DNA from: Paenibacillus sp. CC-CFT747
GTDB taxonomy: Bacteria > Bacillota > Bacilli > Paenibacillales > NBRC-103111
NCBI GenBank assembly: GCA_030323305.1
Contig: CP106741.1
Location: 3,092,001 to 3,156,000 of the forward strand
Reading direction: 5' to 3'
DNA length: 64,000 nt
Below the pieces are notes generated by a model, which was given only the letters and a program-made list of their open reading frames with translations, did no database searches and was not told the origin of the DNA. This document shows, one piece after another, positions 10,576 through 20,014 of the stretch (position 1 is its first letter; each line of letters begins with the position of its first letter). A program made the translations under genes and the position numbers.

Positions 10576-10686
10576 CTGCACCGGCAACGGGTGAGGAGTG
10601 AAGGGCCGTCTTTTTTGGGCGGGGCAAGCATAAAGTGATCAAGAGGACGATGGTGCCCATCGGCGAGCCAAGGAGGGAGGCCGTTC

Positions 10687-11493
10687 ATGACACTGGTCAA
10701 GCGGAGGTGGAAAAGCCGGCCGCGCTCCAAAAGCATAAAGCGGAATATTTTCATCACGCTGGTGATCGTTCTGCTGGTGTCGCTTCAATCCTTCATCTAC
10801 ATCGAGAAGAACCTGAAGCCGCCGCTCATGAACCTGGCCAAAATCCGGCTGAAGCAGCTCGCCACCCAATCGATCAACTCGGCCATTACGGATCATATTG
10901 CCCAGGGAACCCAATTCGATAAGCTGATCGAGTGGAGAACGGACAATGCCGGCAAGACGGCCGGCTTCATGCTGAATTATGCCGAGCATGTGAAGATAAC
11001 AGCCGATACGGTTAACCGCGTCAACAGCACGCTGGCCAACCTCAAAGCCATGCCTGAGCACATTCCCTTGGGGCAGGCGATGAACAGCGCCATTCTCGCC
11101 TCGTTCGGACCGGATATTCCAATCCGGCTGGTGCCGGCCGGGGCGGCCAAGGTCGATCTTAATACGCGCTCGCAAAATGTCGGAATCAACATGGTGCTGG
11201 TGGAGGTATACATCCGGATCATCGCGGAGGTTACGATCATCATCCCATTCGATGCGGAGCCGGAGATCGTTGAGACCGAGCTTCCCATCTCGTACGTGCT
11301 CGTCGTCGGGGATACCCCAATGTACTACATGGACAACAAAGGAAATCCCGTAGGAGGGACGCTGCCTCCGAACGTCTCGCTGCCGAATCTCAGCGTTGGC
11401 CCCGGGGCGGCCCAGGGAGGAAGCTCCGGTCCATCCACCATGACCGGGTCGGGCGTAACGGGCAGCGGCACTTCGGATAAAGCCGGGAAATAA
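10687..11493 (+). CDS. yunB: Sporulation protein YunB
   Basis: 268 residues. A basic N-terminus and one membrane helix (about 20-38, NIFITLVIVLLVSLQSFIYI) are followed by a domain outside the membrane with PPLMNLAKIRLKQLATQSIN, VPAGAAKVDLNTRSQNVGIN and the conserved PFDAEPEIVETELPISYVLV. These match YunB, a sigma-E-controlled protein needed for full sporulation efficiency in B. subtilis. The C-terminal 45 residues are Gly/Ser/Pro-rich and not conserved. ATG 10687 follows GGAGGGAGG. Confidence 0.88.
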   Translation: MTLVKRRWKSRPRSKSIKRNIFITLVIVLLVSLQSFIYIEKNLKPPLMNLAKIRLKQLATQSINSAITDHIAQGTQFDKLIEWRTDNAGKTAGFMLNYAEHVKITADTVNRVNSTLANLKAMPEHIPLGQAMNSAILASFGPDIPIRLVPAGAAKVDLNTRSQNVGINMVLVEVYIRIIAEVTIIIPFDAEPEIVETELPISYVLVVGDTPMYYMDNKGNPVGGTLPPNVSLPNLSVGPGAAQGGSSGPSTMTGSGVTGSGTSDKAGK

Positions 11494-11496
11494 ATT

Positions 11497-12357
11497 TTAT
11501 TTGATGACATGACTCAGTTTATCGGGGTTTCGGACAATGTATAAGTTGCGAATCAAATGGCCCTCGACATGAAGCATCAACACCGAATCAACGCCCTTAC
11601 GGGATGAAAGAATAATTCCGGGTTGCCCATTTATTTCAACGACTTTAACCGCGGCTTCATCCATGGTACAAACCTGGCGGATCGGACCAAGAAGAAACCG
11701 TGCCACACGATCGGGCGTTAGGATCGGATTGATGGCGGCTTGGACTTTGCCTCCTCCATCGGAGACTAGTATAACCTCCTGATCAAGCATGGATAAGAGT
11801 TGATTCATGTTCCCCTGTTTGAGTGCGGCCAAGAAGCGATGGACCCACTCATAGTCAGCTGACTCCCGATGAACCAGTTCTTCGGAGGTAAGCCCCATCT
11901 TGGCATGCGCACGGCTGAAGAGCTTGCGGCAATTCGCTTCGCTTTTCTCAACGAGTGTGGCGATCTCCTGATAATCAAAACCCAACGCCTCACGAAGAAC
12001 AAAAACGGACCGTTCCGATGGGGTCAGCCGCTCCAGCAGAGCCATCATGGCATAAGACAGAAGATCGTCGCGGACGACCGATTCCATCGAATCCTCATTC
12101 GAACTTAGGAAGGGCTCCGGAAGCCATTCTCCGAAATATTCCTCCCGCCTCTTATGCGCCGATTTGTGTAAATCCCGGCAGCGGTTCGTGACCATTTTGC
12201 AAAGATAAGCTTTCGGTTCAGCCAATTTATCTTCCGGCACGTCGTAGACCTTTAGAAAAACATCCTGAACAACATCCTCCGCATCCGATACCGATCCGGT
12301 CAGTTGATAGGCGAGCTTGAACAACAGCCTCTTATACTTCGTATACAGCTCCTGCAT
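11497..12357 (-). CDS. ECF41-type sigma factor with SnoaL-like C-terminal domain
   Basis: 286 residues. Sigma2 region YQLTGSVSDAEDVVQDVFLK, sigma4 region LTPSERSVFVLREALGFDYQ-EIA, then an NTF2/SnoaL-like extension with the two group hallmarks, DGGGK (200-204) and NPDKL (277-281). In ECF41 factors this extension replaces a separate anti-sigma factor and modulates activity. The gene has its own ECF41-type promoter (12409-12435), so it is probably autoregulated. ECF41 genes are typically beside a gene for a carboxymuconolactone decarboxylase, oxidoreductase or epimerase; here such a gene lies at 16093, beyond the ger operon, with the same promoter. Confidence 0.9.
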   Translation of the reverse strand: MQELYTKYKRLLFKLAYQLTGSVSDAEDVVQDVFLKVYDVPEDKLAEPKAYLCKMVTNRCRDLHKSAHKRREEYFGEWLPEPFLSSNEDSMESVVRDDLLSYAMMALLERLTPSERSVFVLREALGFDYQEIATLVEKSEANCRKLFSRAHAKMGLTSEELVHRESADYEWVHRFLAALKQGNMNQLLSMLDQEVILVSDGGGKVQAAINPILTPDRVARFLLGPIRQVCTMDEAAVKVVEINGQPGIILSSRKGVDSVLMLHVEGHLIRNLYIVRNPDKLSHVIK

Positions 12358-12408
12358 CTATTTCCTTCCATTCTTTTTTAATTTTTCGCCAATTTCCGCT
12401 ATTAATAA

Positions 12409-12435
12409 AACGAGAATAAGGACGGTTTTGTGACA
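12409..12435 (-). promoter_or_regulatory. ECF41-type promoter of the sigma gene
   Basis: On the minus strand TGTCACA (12435-12429), 16 bp, CGTT (12412-12409). The known ECF41 consensus is TGTCACA-N16-CGTC. It lies about 50 bp upstream of ATG 12357. Confidence 0.75.
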
Positions 12436-12509
12436 AGGACAAGCAAAAACCGCATAGGATAAGATCCCCCCCGCACCGTTCATAATATCCACCAAGGGGG
12501 TGACCATCC

Positions 12510-13957
12510 ATGAGTTCCATAAGCACGAGTCTTAAAGCCAATGAAGCCTATCTCCGAAACCAATTCGAAAATTGCTCGGACGTGGTATTCCGCTCTTTTA
12601 TTTTAGAGGATGAAACCCTGTTGTTGGTTGTCTATTTGGATGGAATGACTCAACTGCAAAGCGTAGAGAGCAACATTCTGAAACCGCTTCTTTATAGCGG
12701 GTTACCGCAGGGACTTGACCGTATGCAGTCTCTTGCCGGGATGTTCAGCCGCGAATGGCTCCCGTTAACGAATGTAAAGAAGGATGAATCCCTCGAAGAC
12801 CTGGTTAAGCATATCCTGCAAGGAAGTTTGGGGATATTGGTAGATGGCGAAGCTTCTGCGCTCCTCTTACAGGTCCAAGGCTATGAGAAGAGAAGCATCG
12901 AAGAACCGAAAAAAGAATCGACCTTGCGAGGATCCAAGGAAGGATTCGTCGAGAATATCCGGACGAACACGTCGCTGATAAGACGAAGGATCCTTCATCC
13001 GGATCTGAAGATGGAGTCTTATACGATAGGCAAATACACGCAGACCGAAGTGGTTCTTACTTACATGCAGGGCCTTGCGGACGAGAAAGTATTATCGGAA
13101 GTAAGGAAAAAGCTCGGCGAGATCGAATTAGACGGCGTCATCGATTCCGCCTATATCGAAGAATGGCTCGAGAATCGCCCTTTCTCCATCTTCTCGCAAA
13201 TCCAGAATACCGAGCGTCCGGATATCGTGACCGCCTGTTTACTAGAGGAAAAAGTCGCTCTCCTTACGAACGGAACCCCCTTGCCCTTATTCTTCCCATT
13301 ACCTTCTGGTCAGGTCTTCAATCGGCGGACGACTATTTCGAGAGATTTGTATTCGTCATTTTAACCCGGTTCATCCGATACCTGATGACCTTCATCTCTT
13401 TCTCCCTGCCTGCTTTGTACGTAGCACTGACGACCTTCCATCCGGAGATGATCCCCAGCACGCTCATGCTCAGTATCGCGGCCGCGAGGCAAAGCTCGCC
13501 GTTTCCGACCGTAATCGAAGTCTTTCTAATGATGATCATATTCGACGGTTTGCAAGAAGCCGGCGTTCATCTTCCCACTCAGCTCGGTTCGGTCGTCAGC
13601 ATCATTGGAGCGCTGATAATCGGACAAGCCGCCGTCGAAGCCGGCATCATCTCGACGCCGATCATCATCGTCATCTCTTTAACGGGCATCGCGGCTTACA
13701 CGATCCCGAGATATAGCGCTGCCCTTCCCTTTCGAATCATCCGGTACCTTCTGCTGTTCATTTCGGCCCTGCTCGGCTTCATGGGCTTTGCGTTAGGCAT
13801 GATCTTCTTAATGATTCACCTCGTCATGCTCGAATCCTTCGGTAAGCCGTTTATGAGCCCGATAGCCCCGTTCGACGGCAAACGGTTTAAAGACCTGATC
13901 ATCCGCTATCCCTTCTGGATCAAGAATGGCGGGAATAAGAAAGGGCGTCAGACATGA
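12510..13957 (+). CDS. Spore germinant receptor subunit A (one frameshift)
   Basis: About 483 residues, GerA family. A soluble N-terminal region contains LQGSLGILVDGEASALLLQV, EPKKESTLRGSKEGFVENIR and TNTSLIRRRILHPDLKMESY, all typical of GerAA/GerKA. The C-terminal membrane region starts at FVFVILTRFIRYLMTFISF and ends near IIRYPFWIKN. The frame breaks near 13277; one C added to a C5 run gives NGTPLALILPITFWSGLQS, the conserved junction. The receptor sits in the inner spore membrane and responds to nutrients. GGGGGTGACC precedes ATG 12510. First gene of an A-C-B operon whose C gene is decayed. Confidence 0.88.
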
Positions 13958-14946
13958 TCCGATTCGTCCTCCTGGCTTGCGTCTCTCTTACCCTTGCGCT
14001 TATTTCCTCCGGCTGCACGGATTTTGTCGAACCGAATCAACTGGCTGGCGTCTTGGGGACAGTTTAAAATGTCCCGCCGATTGATTACGAACCATCGCAG
14101 CATAATCGCGATCAGCGAAGAGTATTTTCGGCGGAACGACGTAAGAAGACTGTTCGATAAACTGTTCCGGGATCCTGCCAACAATCTGAGGGACATCATC
14201 GTCATGATTAAAGGAAGCAGCGCCAAGGAGTTCATCATGCTTAAACATCCTATAGAATCTCTCTCCAGCATAGGCGCTGCAAAAGAGCTGCAGATTAACG
14301 GGATGAGCGGGTTCTCCTCGAGGCAATTCCTTATCGATAGCTTCTTAAAAGGAGCCGGCCTCTGATCCCGGTCCTCCAAATCGAAAGTTTGAAGAGGAGC
14401 CCTAAAAAAACCGATCCGACTGCCGTCTTATCCGGTTTCGCCGTTCTGGACCATAATCTTAAAATTAAAGGATTATTGGATGTCGAGGAAGGCTCCGGAG
14501 CCCTCTGGATGATGGGAAAAGGCACCTATCATGGGGCAACGGTCCCATGGAAAAATGGCATAGTATCGCTGCGCTTAACCCAACTTCACCGCCGGATTTC
14601 CTCCGCTGCCGGCCAAGATCCGAAACGCATCGTATTAACTGTGAAGGCGCAGGCTTACCTTCTGGAAAATTCATCCCAAGAAGACATGTCCGAGGCCGAT
14701 AACATGATTGAGCTTCAGAAGGGGATCAACGAGCAAATCCAAAAGGAATTGCAGGATACGTTAGATAAAGTCCAGCGGTGGGGGCCGGATGTATTCGGCA
14801 TCGGCGAGTACCTTCATCGCTAAAAACCTTATTGGTGGAAATCCCAGGAAGACGATTGGGATGAAAAATTTAAGAATATAGACGTTAGCGTCAAAGCGGA
14901 TATTCTGCTCCGATCCACCGGAGTGAGCGGCGCACCTTTGAAATGA
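13954..14946 (+). pseudogene. Spore germinant receptor subunit C (GerC lipoprotein), decayed
   Basis: Starts at ATG 13954, overlapping the A gene by four bases, with a lipoprotein signal ending LISSGC. After LAGVLGTV a stop occurs at about 14066, and the family resumes in another frame with KMSRRLITNHRSIIAISEEY. By memory of GerKC, some 75 residues are missing at this junction. A second frame change near 14360 is explained by one missing C (GAGPLIPVLQIES). At 14821-14823 an in-frame TAA interrupts EYLHR / KPYWWKSQEDDWDEK, after which the C-terminus runs to TGA 14944. A deletion plus a nonsense codon is more than the usual homopolymer error, so this subunit is probably non-functional. Confidence 0.75.
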
Positions 14947-16010
14947 ATACGGAGAGGAAGGGATGCCGGGTGAAAGTAAGCGGTTATCAGATGTTCTGGA
15001 TGATCAGCATCTCCTCCATGATCATGTTTTCCTATCTTCCCATCAAATTAGCCGCTGAGAAAGCTCACCAGGATAGTTGGATTTCCATTCTGCTGGGGAG
15101 CATGATCATGATGGCCGTTACCTGGCTCATTCTCCGGGTATGCAAGCAGAACAAGGAAAAAACGTTAGTCGGTTTCATGAAGGATCTATTGGGAACCTTA
15201 CTCGGCAAAATCATCGTCACCGTGTATTTTCTGCATTGGTTCATGCAAATGTCCTTTTTAGCAAAAGGAACAGCGGATTTCCACAATTTGGTTATCCTTC
15301 CTAACACGCCAATGTTCGTCATCTTATTCTGTTTGATTGTTCTCGTTGCTTATGCGGTGTATAAACGGGGAATTACGGCCATCAGCCGCTGTGCGGAAAT
15401 CATCGGCCCTTTTTTCGTGACTGTGCTGTATGTGCAGCTGTTTCTGAATCTTCAAGACATGGATATGAAGAGGATTTTGCCTGTTTATGCCGACTCCGGG
15501 TGGTTTTCTATTCTGGAGGGCACTTTTCGATCGTTTAATTATATGGTCGATCCTTCGATCATTCTCATGCTGTTCTTTTTCGCCGAGAACAAGCAAACGG
15601 TCTCGCGTGCGATCCTATGGGGAACGGCGGTTGCGATGGGGTGGGGCGTATTGGCCACACTGGTTGTTCTTTTTGTTACCGGACCGAATCTTGCCGCTGA
15701 AATGGTCTACCCCGTGTATTCCATGACGAAGTTTGTATCCATCCTGAATTTCGTTCAGAATATCGATGCTTTTTACATTCCGCTTTGGATTTTCGGGGCC
15801 TTTATAAAAGTATCGGTATGCTTGTTTATCCTAAGTTACGGGTTATCCGAGTGGACCGGCTATAAAAATTGGAAGCTGATCGGATGCATCATAGCGGTCA
15901 TCTGGCTGGCGTTCGTCATCTACAGCCCGCACAACATCCGGATTTCCAATACGCTCAAGAACATGATTTTATGGATAATCGGCAGCATAAGGGAACACCG
16001 TAAAGCCTGA
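14943..16010 (+). CDS. Spore germinant receptor subunit B (permease)
   Basis: 355 residues, intact, about ten hydrophobic helices; APC-superfamily GerB family, thought to bind the germinant in the inner spore membrane. Family features: KVSGYQMFWMISISSMIMF at the start, the LPNTP segment (TADFHNLVILPNTPMFVI) and NIDAFYIPLWIFGAF. ATG 14943 overlaps the gerC stop (ATGA). GTG 14970, after GGAGAGGAAGGG, is an equally likely start and gives the more usual N-terminus. Confidence 0.88.
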   Translation: MNTERKGCRVKVSGYQMFWMISISSMIMFSYLPIKLAAEKAHQDSWISILLGSMIMMAVTWLILRVCKQNKEKTLVGFMKDLLGTLLGKIIVTVYFLHWFMQMSFLAKGTADFHNLVILPNTPMFVILFCLIVLVAYAVYKRGITAISRCAEIIGPFFVTVLYVQLFLNLQDMDMKRILPVYADSGWFSILEGTFRSFNYMVDPSIILMLFFFAENKQTVSRAILWGTAVAMGWGVLATLVVLFVTGPNLAAEMVYPVYSMTKFVSILNFVQNIDAFYIPLWIFGAFIKVSVCLFILSYGLSEWTGYKNWKLIGCIIAVIWLAFVIYSPHNIRISNTLKNMILWIIGSIREHRKA

Positions 16011-16011
16011 T

Positions 16012-16038
16012 TGTCACAGAATCCATCGGAGCGTCGTT
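16012..16038 (+). promoter_or_regulatory. ECF41-type promoter of the AhpD-like gene
   Basis: TGTCACA (16012-16018), 16 bp, CGTT (16035-16038). Identical core and spacing to the promoter of the sigma gene at 12409-12435. It lies 55 bp upstream of the start codon. Confidence 0.78.
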
Positions 16039-16092
16039 ATATCATTGAAAGGCAAACGCCTTATCAAAATTAAGTTAAAAGAGGTGCAGTTC

Positions 16093-16571
16093 ATGGCTCA
16101 ACGTGTAAATTATATGAAGCAATCACCGGAATTTTTAAGAAGCTGATGGAATTCAGCAGCGCCGAGAAGGATAGCGCGATAGAAGAGAAGATTCGTCTTC
16201 TTGTTCATATCCGGGCATCGCAGATCAACGGGTGCGGATTCTGCCTGGATATGCACGTGAAAGAGGCCAAGATCCATGGGGAGAGCGAGCTGCGCCTCTA
16301 CCATATCTCGATTTGGCGGGAATCGCCTCTGTTTAGCCCACGGGAACGGGCCGCGTTGGAATGGACCGAGATCTTGACAAAAATACCCGAGCATGGGGTG
16401 TCCGATGACCTTTATGATCGTGTTCGCCGTGAATTGTCGGAGAAGGAAATTTCCGATTTGACCTTCTCCATCATGGCGATCAATGCCTGGAACCGCGTTA
16501 ACGTCGCCTTCCAGACGGTGCCGGGTACTGCTGATGCGGCATTTGGATTAACGAAAGCGGGTCTGAGCTGA
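16093..16571 (+). CDS. Carboxymuconolactone decarboxylase/AhpD-like protein (one frameshift)
   Basis: About 159 residues. The AhpD-like core has INGCGFCLDMHVKEA (redox CxxC plus His), RLYHISIWRESPLFSPRERA and MAINAWNRVNVAF, as in the COE proteins tied to ECF41 factors. ATG 16093 follows GAGGTG and gives MAQRVNYMKQSPE; the frame breaks near 16135 and one T added to a T5 run gives EFFKKLMEFSSAEK. It is probably a thiol-dependent peroxidase or related oxidoreductase; the exact reaction of this subgroup is unknown. The promoter indicates control by the ECF41 factor at 11497. Confidence 0.85.
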
Positions 16572-16601
16572 TTTCTCTACCTGCAAATGGCATCTTCCTA
16601 A

Positions 16602-16640
16602 CAAAACCCGGCGTTTATTAGCCGGGTTTTGTGTTTTTAT
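16602..16640 (+). terminator. Intrinsic terminator
   Basis: AAAACCCGGC / GCCGGGTTTT with an eight-base loop, then GTGTTTTT. Confidence 0.8.
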
Positions 16641-16804
16641 ATTCATACTTTTTTTGCTCCCGGCATCCGGGTCCCACGGGTACGCAAGTTAAATCCTTAC
16701 GCTGGTCAATTAGAAAACATAGTTAACTATTACAATATATGATAAGTTGGAGGCGTAATCCGCTTTATAAGGAATCTCAGCGATGGAAAGAAGGAGGAGC
16801 TGCG

Positions 16805-17984
16805 TTGGATAGTAACCGCTTGTTGGAAACGTCTAGATCCTGGCTCGGGCAGCTGACGGAGTGGAGAAGGGATTTTCACCGTAATCCGGAATTGGGTTAT
16901 GAGGAGCATCGGACGGCAGGCATTGTCGTCGATCACCTCCGAAGCTTGGGCTTGGAGACCCGTACGGGAATCGGGAAGACGGGGGTAGTCGGACTTTTGC
17001 GCGGTCAGGAAACTGGACCCACCTTCCTGCTGCGGGCGGATATGGATGCCTTGCCGATCCCCGACGGCAAATCGGTGCTTTATCGTTCGACCGTACAGGG
17101 AAAAGCGCATCTTTGCGGACACGATGCCCATACGGCTATGCTGATGGGGGCGGCCAAGCTCCTGGCGGAGAGGGGCTTGCCGAGAGGCAATGTCAAGTTT
17201 ATGTTTCAGCCTGCCGAAGAAGGAGGGGCTGGAGCGAAAGCGATGGTAGAGGACGGTGTCCTGCAGGATCCGAAGGTCGATGCGGCCGCTGCGCTTCACG
17301 TCTCGCCTTTTTGCCCCGTCGGCAAAATAACCGTCTCCAAGGGACCGGCTTGGGCGGCTACCGACTCCTCCGGATCAAAATTATCGGAAAAGGCGGACAT
17401 GCGGCGGGTCCCCATCATACGGTAGATTCGATTCCGATTGCGGCTCAAGTAATTACCGCGCTTCAGCAAATTGTCAGCCGGCAGGTGGACCCGCTCGATT
17501 CGGCCGTGGTCACGATCGGCAAGATTAACGGCGGGCATGCGGTAAATGCCATAGCGTCGGAGGTGGAACTTCTCGGCACCGTCCGGACGCTGAACCCCAA
17601 GCTCCGGGACAGATGAGGGTAAAGGTTGAAGCCATTGTCAAGGGAGTTACGGAAGCGTTCGGTGCCGGATACGAGCTTGAGCTGCGGGAGGGTTATCCGA
17701 TCGTGGTGAATGATGATTCCATGTACGAGCTTTTTACCAGAACAGCCGGGCAGGTCATGGGTTCGGAAAGCTGGGATTTGATTAACCCTACCATGGGAGG
17801 GGAAGACTTTGCCTTTGTCGCGCAGCAAGTGCCATCCGTTATGTTTCGTTTGGGCGTCTGCGGCGGGGAAGAGACCGCCTATCCTCTGCATCATCCGTTA
17901 TTTGATCTTGATGAAAGCGCCATGCCGTTCGGTTCGGCCCTGCTTGCCGCGATAGCGATAAATTACTTGGAGGCGCATCCATAA
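16805..17984 (+). CDS. M20-family metal-dependent amidohydrolase (two frameshifts)
   Basis: About 394 residues, N-acyl-amino acid or hippurate hydrolase type. Metal-site motifs: RADMDALPI, HLCGHDAHTAMLMG, FQPAEEGGAGAKAM, and the C-terminal MGGEDFAFVAQQVP. The dimerisation domain contains IIGKGGHAAGPHHTVD. Breaks near 17370 (one T; DSFRIKIIGKGGH) and 17611 (one C; LRDQMRVKVEAI). I chose TTG 16805 because AAGGAGGAGC stands six bases before it; an earlier ATG at 16739 has no ribosome binding site. A creatininase-family gene follows 29 bases later, suggesting a two-step amide-hydrolysis operon. Confidence 0.85.
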
Positions 17985-18013
17985 GTTCCTTTGGAAAAGG
18001 GAGGGGTTGCAAA

Positions 18014-18754
18014 ATGTTGAATATGTTCAGCACCAGAATGGATTTTCAAACGAAAGAGTGCTTTACGGCGGTGCTGCCGGTTGGGGCGATCGAGCAGCAC
18101 GGCAGCCATCTGCCGGTGGGGACCGATGCGATCATTGCGGAGGAAATCGCGTCCCGCCTGGCGGAAAGGCTGGATGCTTATCTCTTGCCCTGCGTGAGCA
18201 TTTCCTCATCGATCGAGCATAGAGAGAGCAAGGGAACGGTGTATCTGAAAGCGGATACCTTAGCGTTGGTTATCCGGGACATAGCGGAATCGCTCCGGTA
18301 TACGGGCTTCAAGCGGCTGGTCCTCTTCAGCGGACACGGCGGCAACTGGATCCTGAAGCCCACGATCCGCCAGCTTAACCGGGATTTCCGGGAGAGAGGC
18401 GAAGAGATGGAGTTGATCCTGATCCCGTCCACTATCGCGTTGAACCGGCTGCATGAGATTGCCAAGCATGTGCAGGGCGACCTGCATGCCGGAGAGAAGG
18501 AAACGTCCCTTATGCTCTATCTTTGCCCGGAACATGTTAAAGATATCATTCCGGAGGAGGAGCCTACCACGGTGCCGCAGGATTTTATGGATTATTTCGA
18601 CGTGACGGAAATGACAGCAGACGGGTACTGGGGTTTTCCGGAAGAAGCGACAGCGGACAAAGGCCGCCGCTTGCTCGATTTGACGGTGGACTGTGCGGTA
18701 GACTTTTTGGACAAGATCGAAAGCGAACGTAAAAGAATAACAGCCAAACGGTGA
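18014..18754 (+). CDS. Creatininase-family amidohydrolase
   Basis: 246 residues. Metal-ligand motifs of the family are present: PVGAIEQHGSHLPVGTDAII (Glu27, His29, Asp38), FSGHGGNW, and the second-metal Glu in DLHAGEKETSLM. Members hydrolyse creatinine or open related cyclic amides; the exact substrate cannot be told. GGGAGGGG precedes ATG 18014. It lies directly after the M20 gene and may share its transcript. Confidence 0.85.
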   Translation: MLNMFSTRMDFQTKECFTAVLPVGAIEQHGSHLPVGTDAIIAEEIASRLAERLDAYLLPCVSISSSIEHRESKGTVYLKADTLALVIRDIAESLRYTGFKRLVLFSGHGGNWILKPTIRQLNRDFRERGEEMELILIPSTIALNRLHEIAKHVQGDLHAGEKETSLMLYLCPEHVKDIIPEEEPTTVPQDFMDYFDVTEMTADGYWGFPEEATADKGRRLLDLTVDCAVDFLDKIESERKRITAKR

Positions 18755-18783
18755 TTCCTCCCGACGTTGCCGGGGATCATCCT

Positions 18784-18812
18784 AGTGCCTTATCCGGTAA
18801 CTTTGTTGGGGT
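18784..18812 (+). repeat. Solo end of a dispersed repeat
   Basis: AGTGCCTTATCC followed by GGTAACTTTGTTGGGG. The first 12 bases equal the arm at 8553, and the longer sequence matches the reverse complement of the right end at 56408-56432. No partner arm is found nearby. Confidence 0.6.
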
Positions 18813-18824
18813 AAGCCATAAGCT

Positions 18825-19841
18825 TTAAAGCGGTGCCGTACGGTTGATGACTTTGGCCTGCCGATCCGCACGAATAACGGCTTGGGAGGCTTTGAGAATA
18901 TCCTCATGCGTCTGTAAGGCGGGATGTCCTTGAAGCCTGCCCATAAAATCCTCCAGAATCGTGACGGGCGGCGATTCGGGCACGACTCTGTGCAGAGCCT
19001 GCGTATCCGTCACCAGCAGCAGCAACCCTTCCTTCGCTATAAGCGGGTCACCCGAAAGCCTAAGCTCCGCACTCCCCTTGGAGCCGGTTACGAAAATTCG
19101 GCAGTCGCCCCATGTCCAGCTGCTGCCGGCTGTATACCAGTCGGCATACAACTGGGCGGCAAGACCATCCTCCATATACACCTGAACCCCGGCCGAATCG
19201 TAAAAATCCGGGTACTCCGGAAACCCGTTTTTTGCAATAAAGCCTTCCAGATCCGAAATCTCCCTGCCCGTCAAATAACGAAGCAAATCCATGTCGTGAA
19301 TGAGCAGATCGATGATAATGCCGCCGTTCCGTTCTTTGGAAAAATGCCAGGCCGGACGGCTGGCGGGATGGAGGCGGTGGGGCTTGCGCGTTGTAATAGA
19401 GAGAAGACGGCCCAGCTCCCCCGCGTCAATCCGCTTCTTCAGGGAATATAGGAGCGGACTGAAACGGCCCGCGACCAGCATGCCGATCTGGATGCGCCCC
19501 CGATCCATGACGCCCTTCAGCCGGGAAAGGCCTTCGTCGGTCGTCACGACCGGCTTGTCGACCATTACGTGCTTCCCGTGCTTCTCGCACCACTCGATGA
19601 CATCGATCTTCTCCGCGTTGATCGAAGCACATCCGATCACTTCAACCTCCGGTGAGGCTAGCAGAGAGTCGGGGTCGGATACAAGCGGTACCCCATAAGT
19701 CTCCGACAGCTTTCCGGCAAGCTCCCCGTTTTCCTGCTCATAAATGCCTGCGCAAGTATACCCCAGCTTCAGCATCCCGCTAATAAAATTTCCGATATGC
19801 GGATGCTGGCAGCCGATAATTCCGAACCTTCCCGCTTTCAT
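18825..19841 (-). CDS. Gfo/Idh/MocA-family oxidoreductase
   Basis: 338 residues. N-terminal Rossmann fold (FGIIGCQHPHIGNFISGML), the catalytic-lysine region GKHVMVDKPVVTT, and a C-terminal domain with IIIDLLIHDMDLLRYLTG, whose HDMDL is the usual active-site His/Asp segment. Members oxidise or reduce sugars, inositols or amines with NAD(P). ATG 19841 follows GGGGGCGAGC; reading could begin further upstream at 19916 without a ribosome binding site. It is divergent from the ABC importer, so it may process the imported compound. Confidence 0.85.
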   Translation of the reverse strand: MKAGRFGIIGCQHPHIGNFISGMLKLGYTCAGIYEQENGELAGKLSETYGVPLVSDPDSLLASPEVEVIGCASINAEKIDVIEWCEKHGKHVMVDKPVVTTDEGLSRLKGVMDRGRIQIGMLVAGRFSPLLYSLKKRIDAGELGRLLSITTRKPHRLHPASRPAWHFSKERNGGIIIDLLIHDMDLLRYLTGREISDLEGFIAKNGFPEYPDFYDSAGVQVYMEDGLAAQLYADWYTAGSSWTWGDCRIFVTGSKGSAELRLSGDPLIAKEGLLLLVTDTQALHRVVPESPPVTILEDFMGRLQGHPALQTHEDILKASQAVIRADRQAKVINRTAPL

Positions 19842-20014
19842 TAGCTCGCCCCCTTTACCCGTATTATACGGATCCCGGTTTGTTCTGTAATCCCTTGCGT
19901 AAGCGGAAAACGGCAAAGTTTAATAATCACCCAGTAAAGAATAACTTTGAGAGGTACAAAGTGGGCGTGGGGAGGGGATATAATGATGACAAACAGGACG
20001 GAGGCGAATCGGAA

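Noticed and set aside
14821..14823. In-frame TAA in gerC as a recoded codon
   Set aside because: No recoding element is seen, and the same gene has a deletion and a frame change, so decay or error explains it better.
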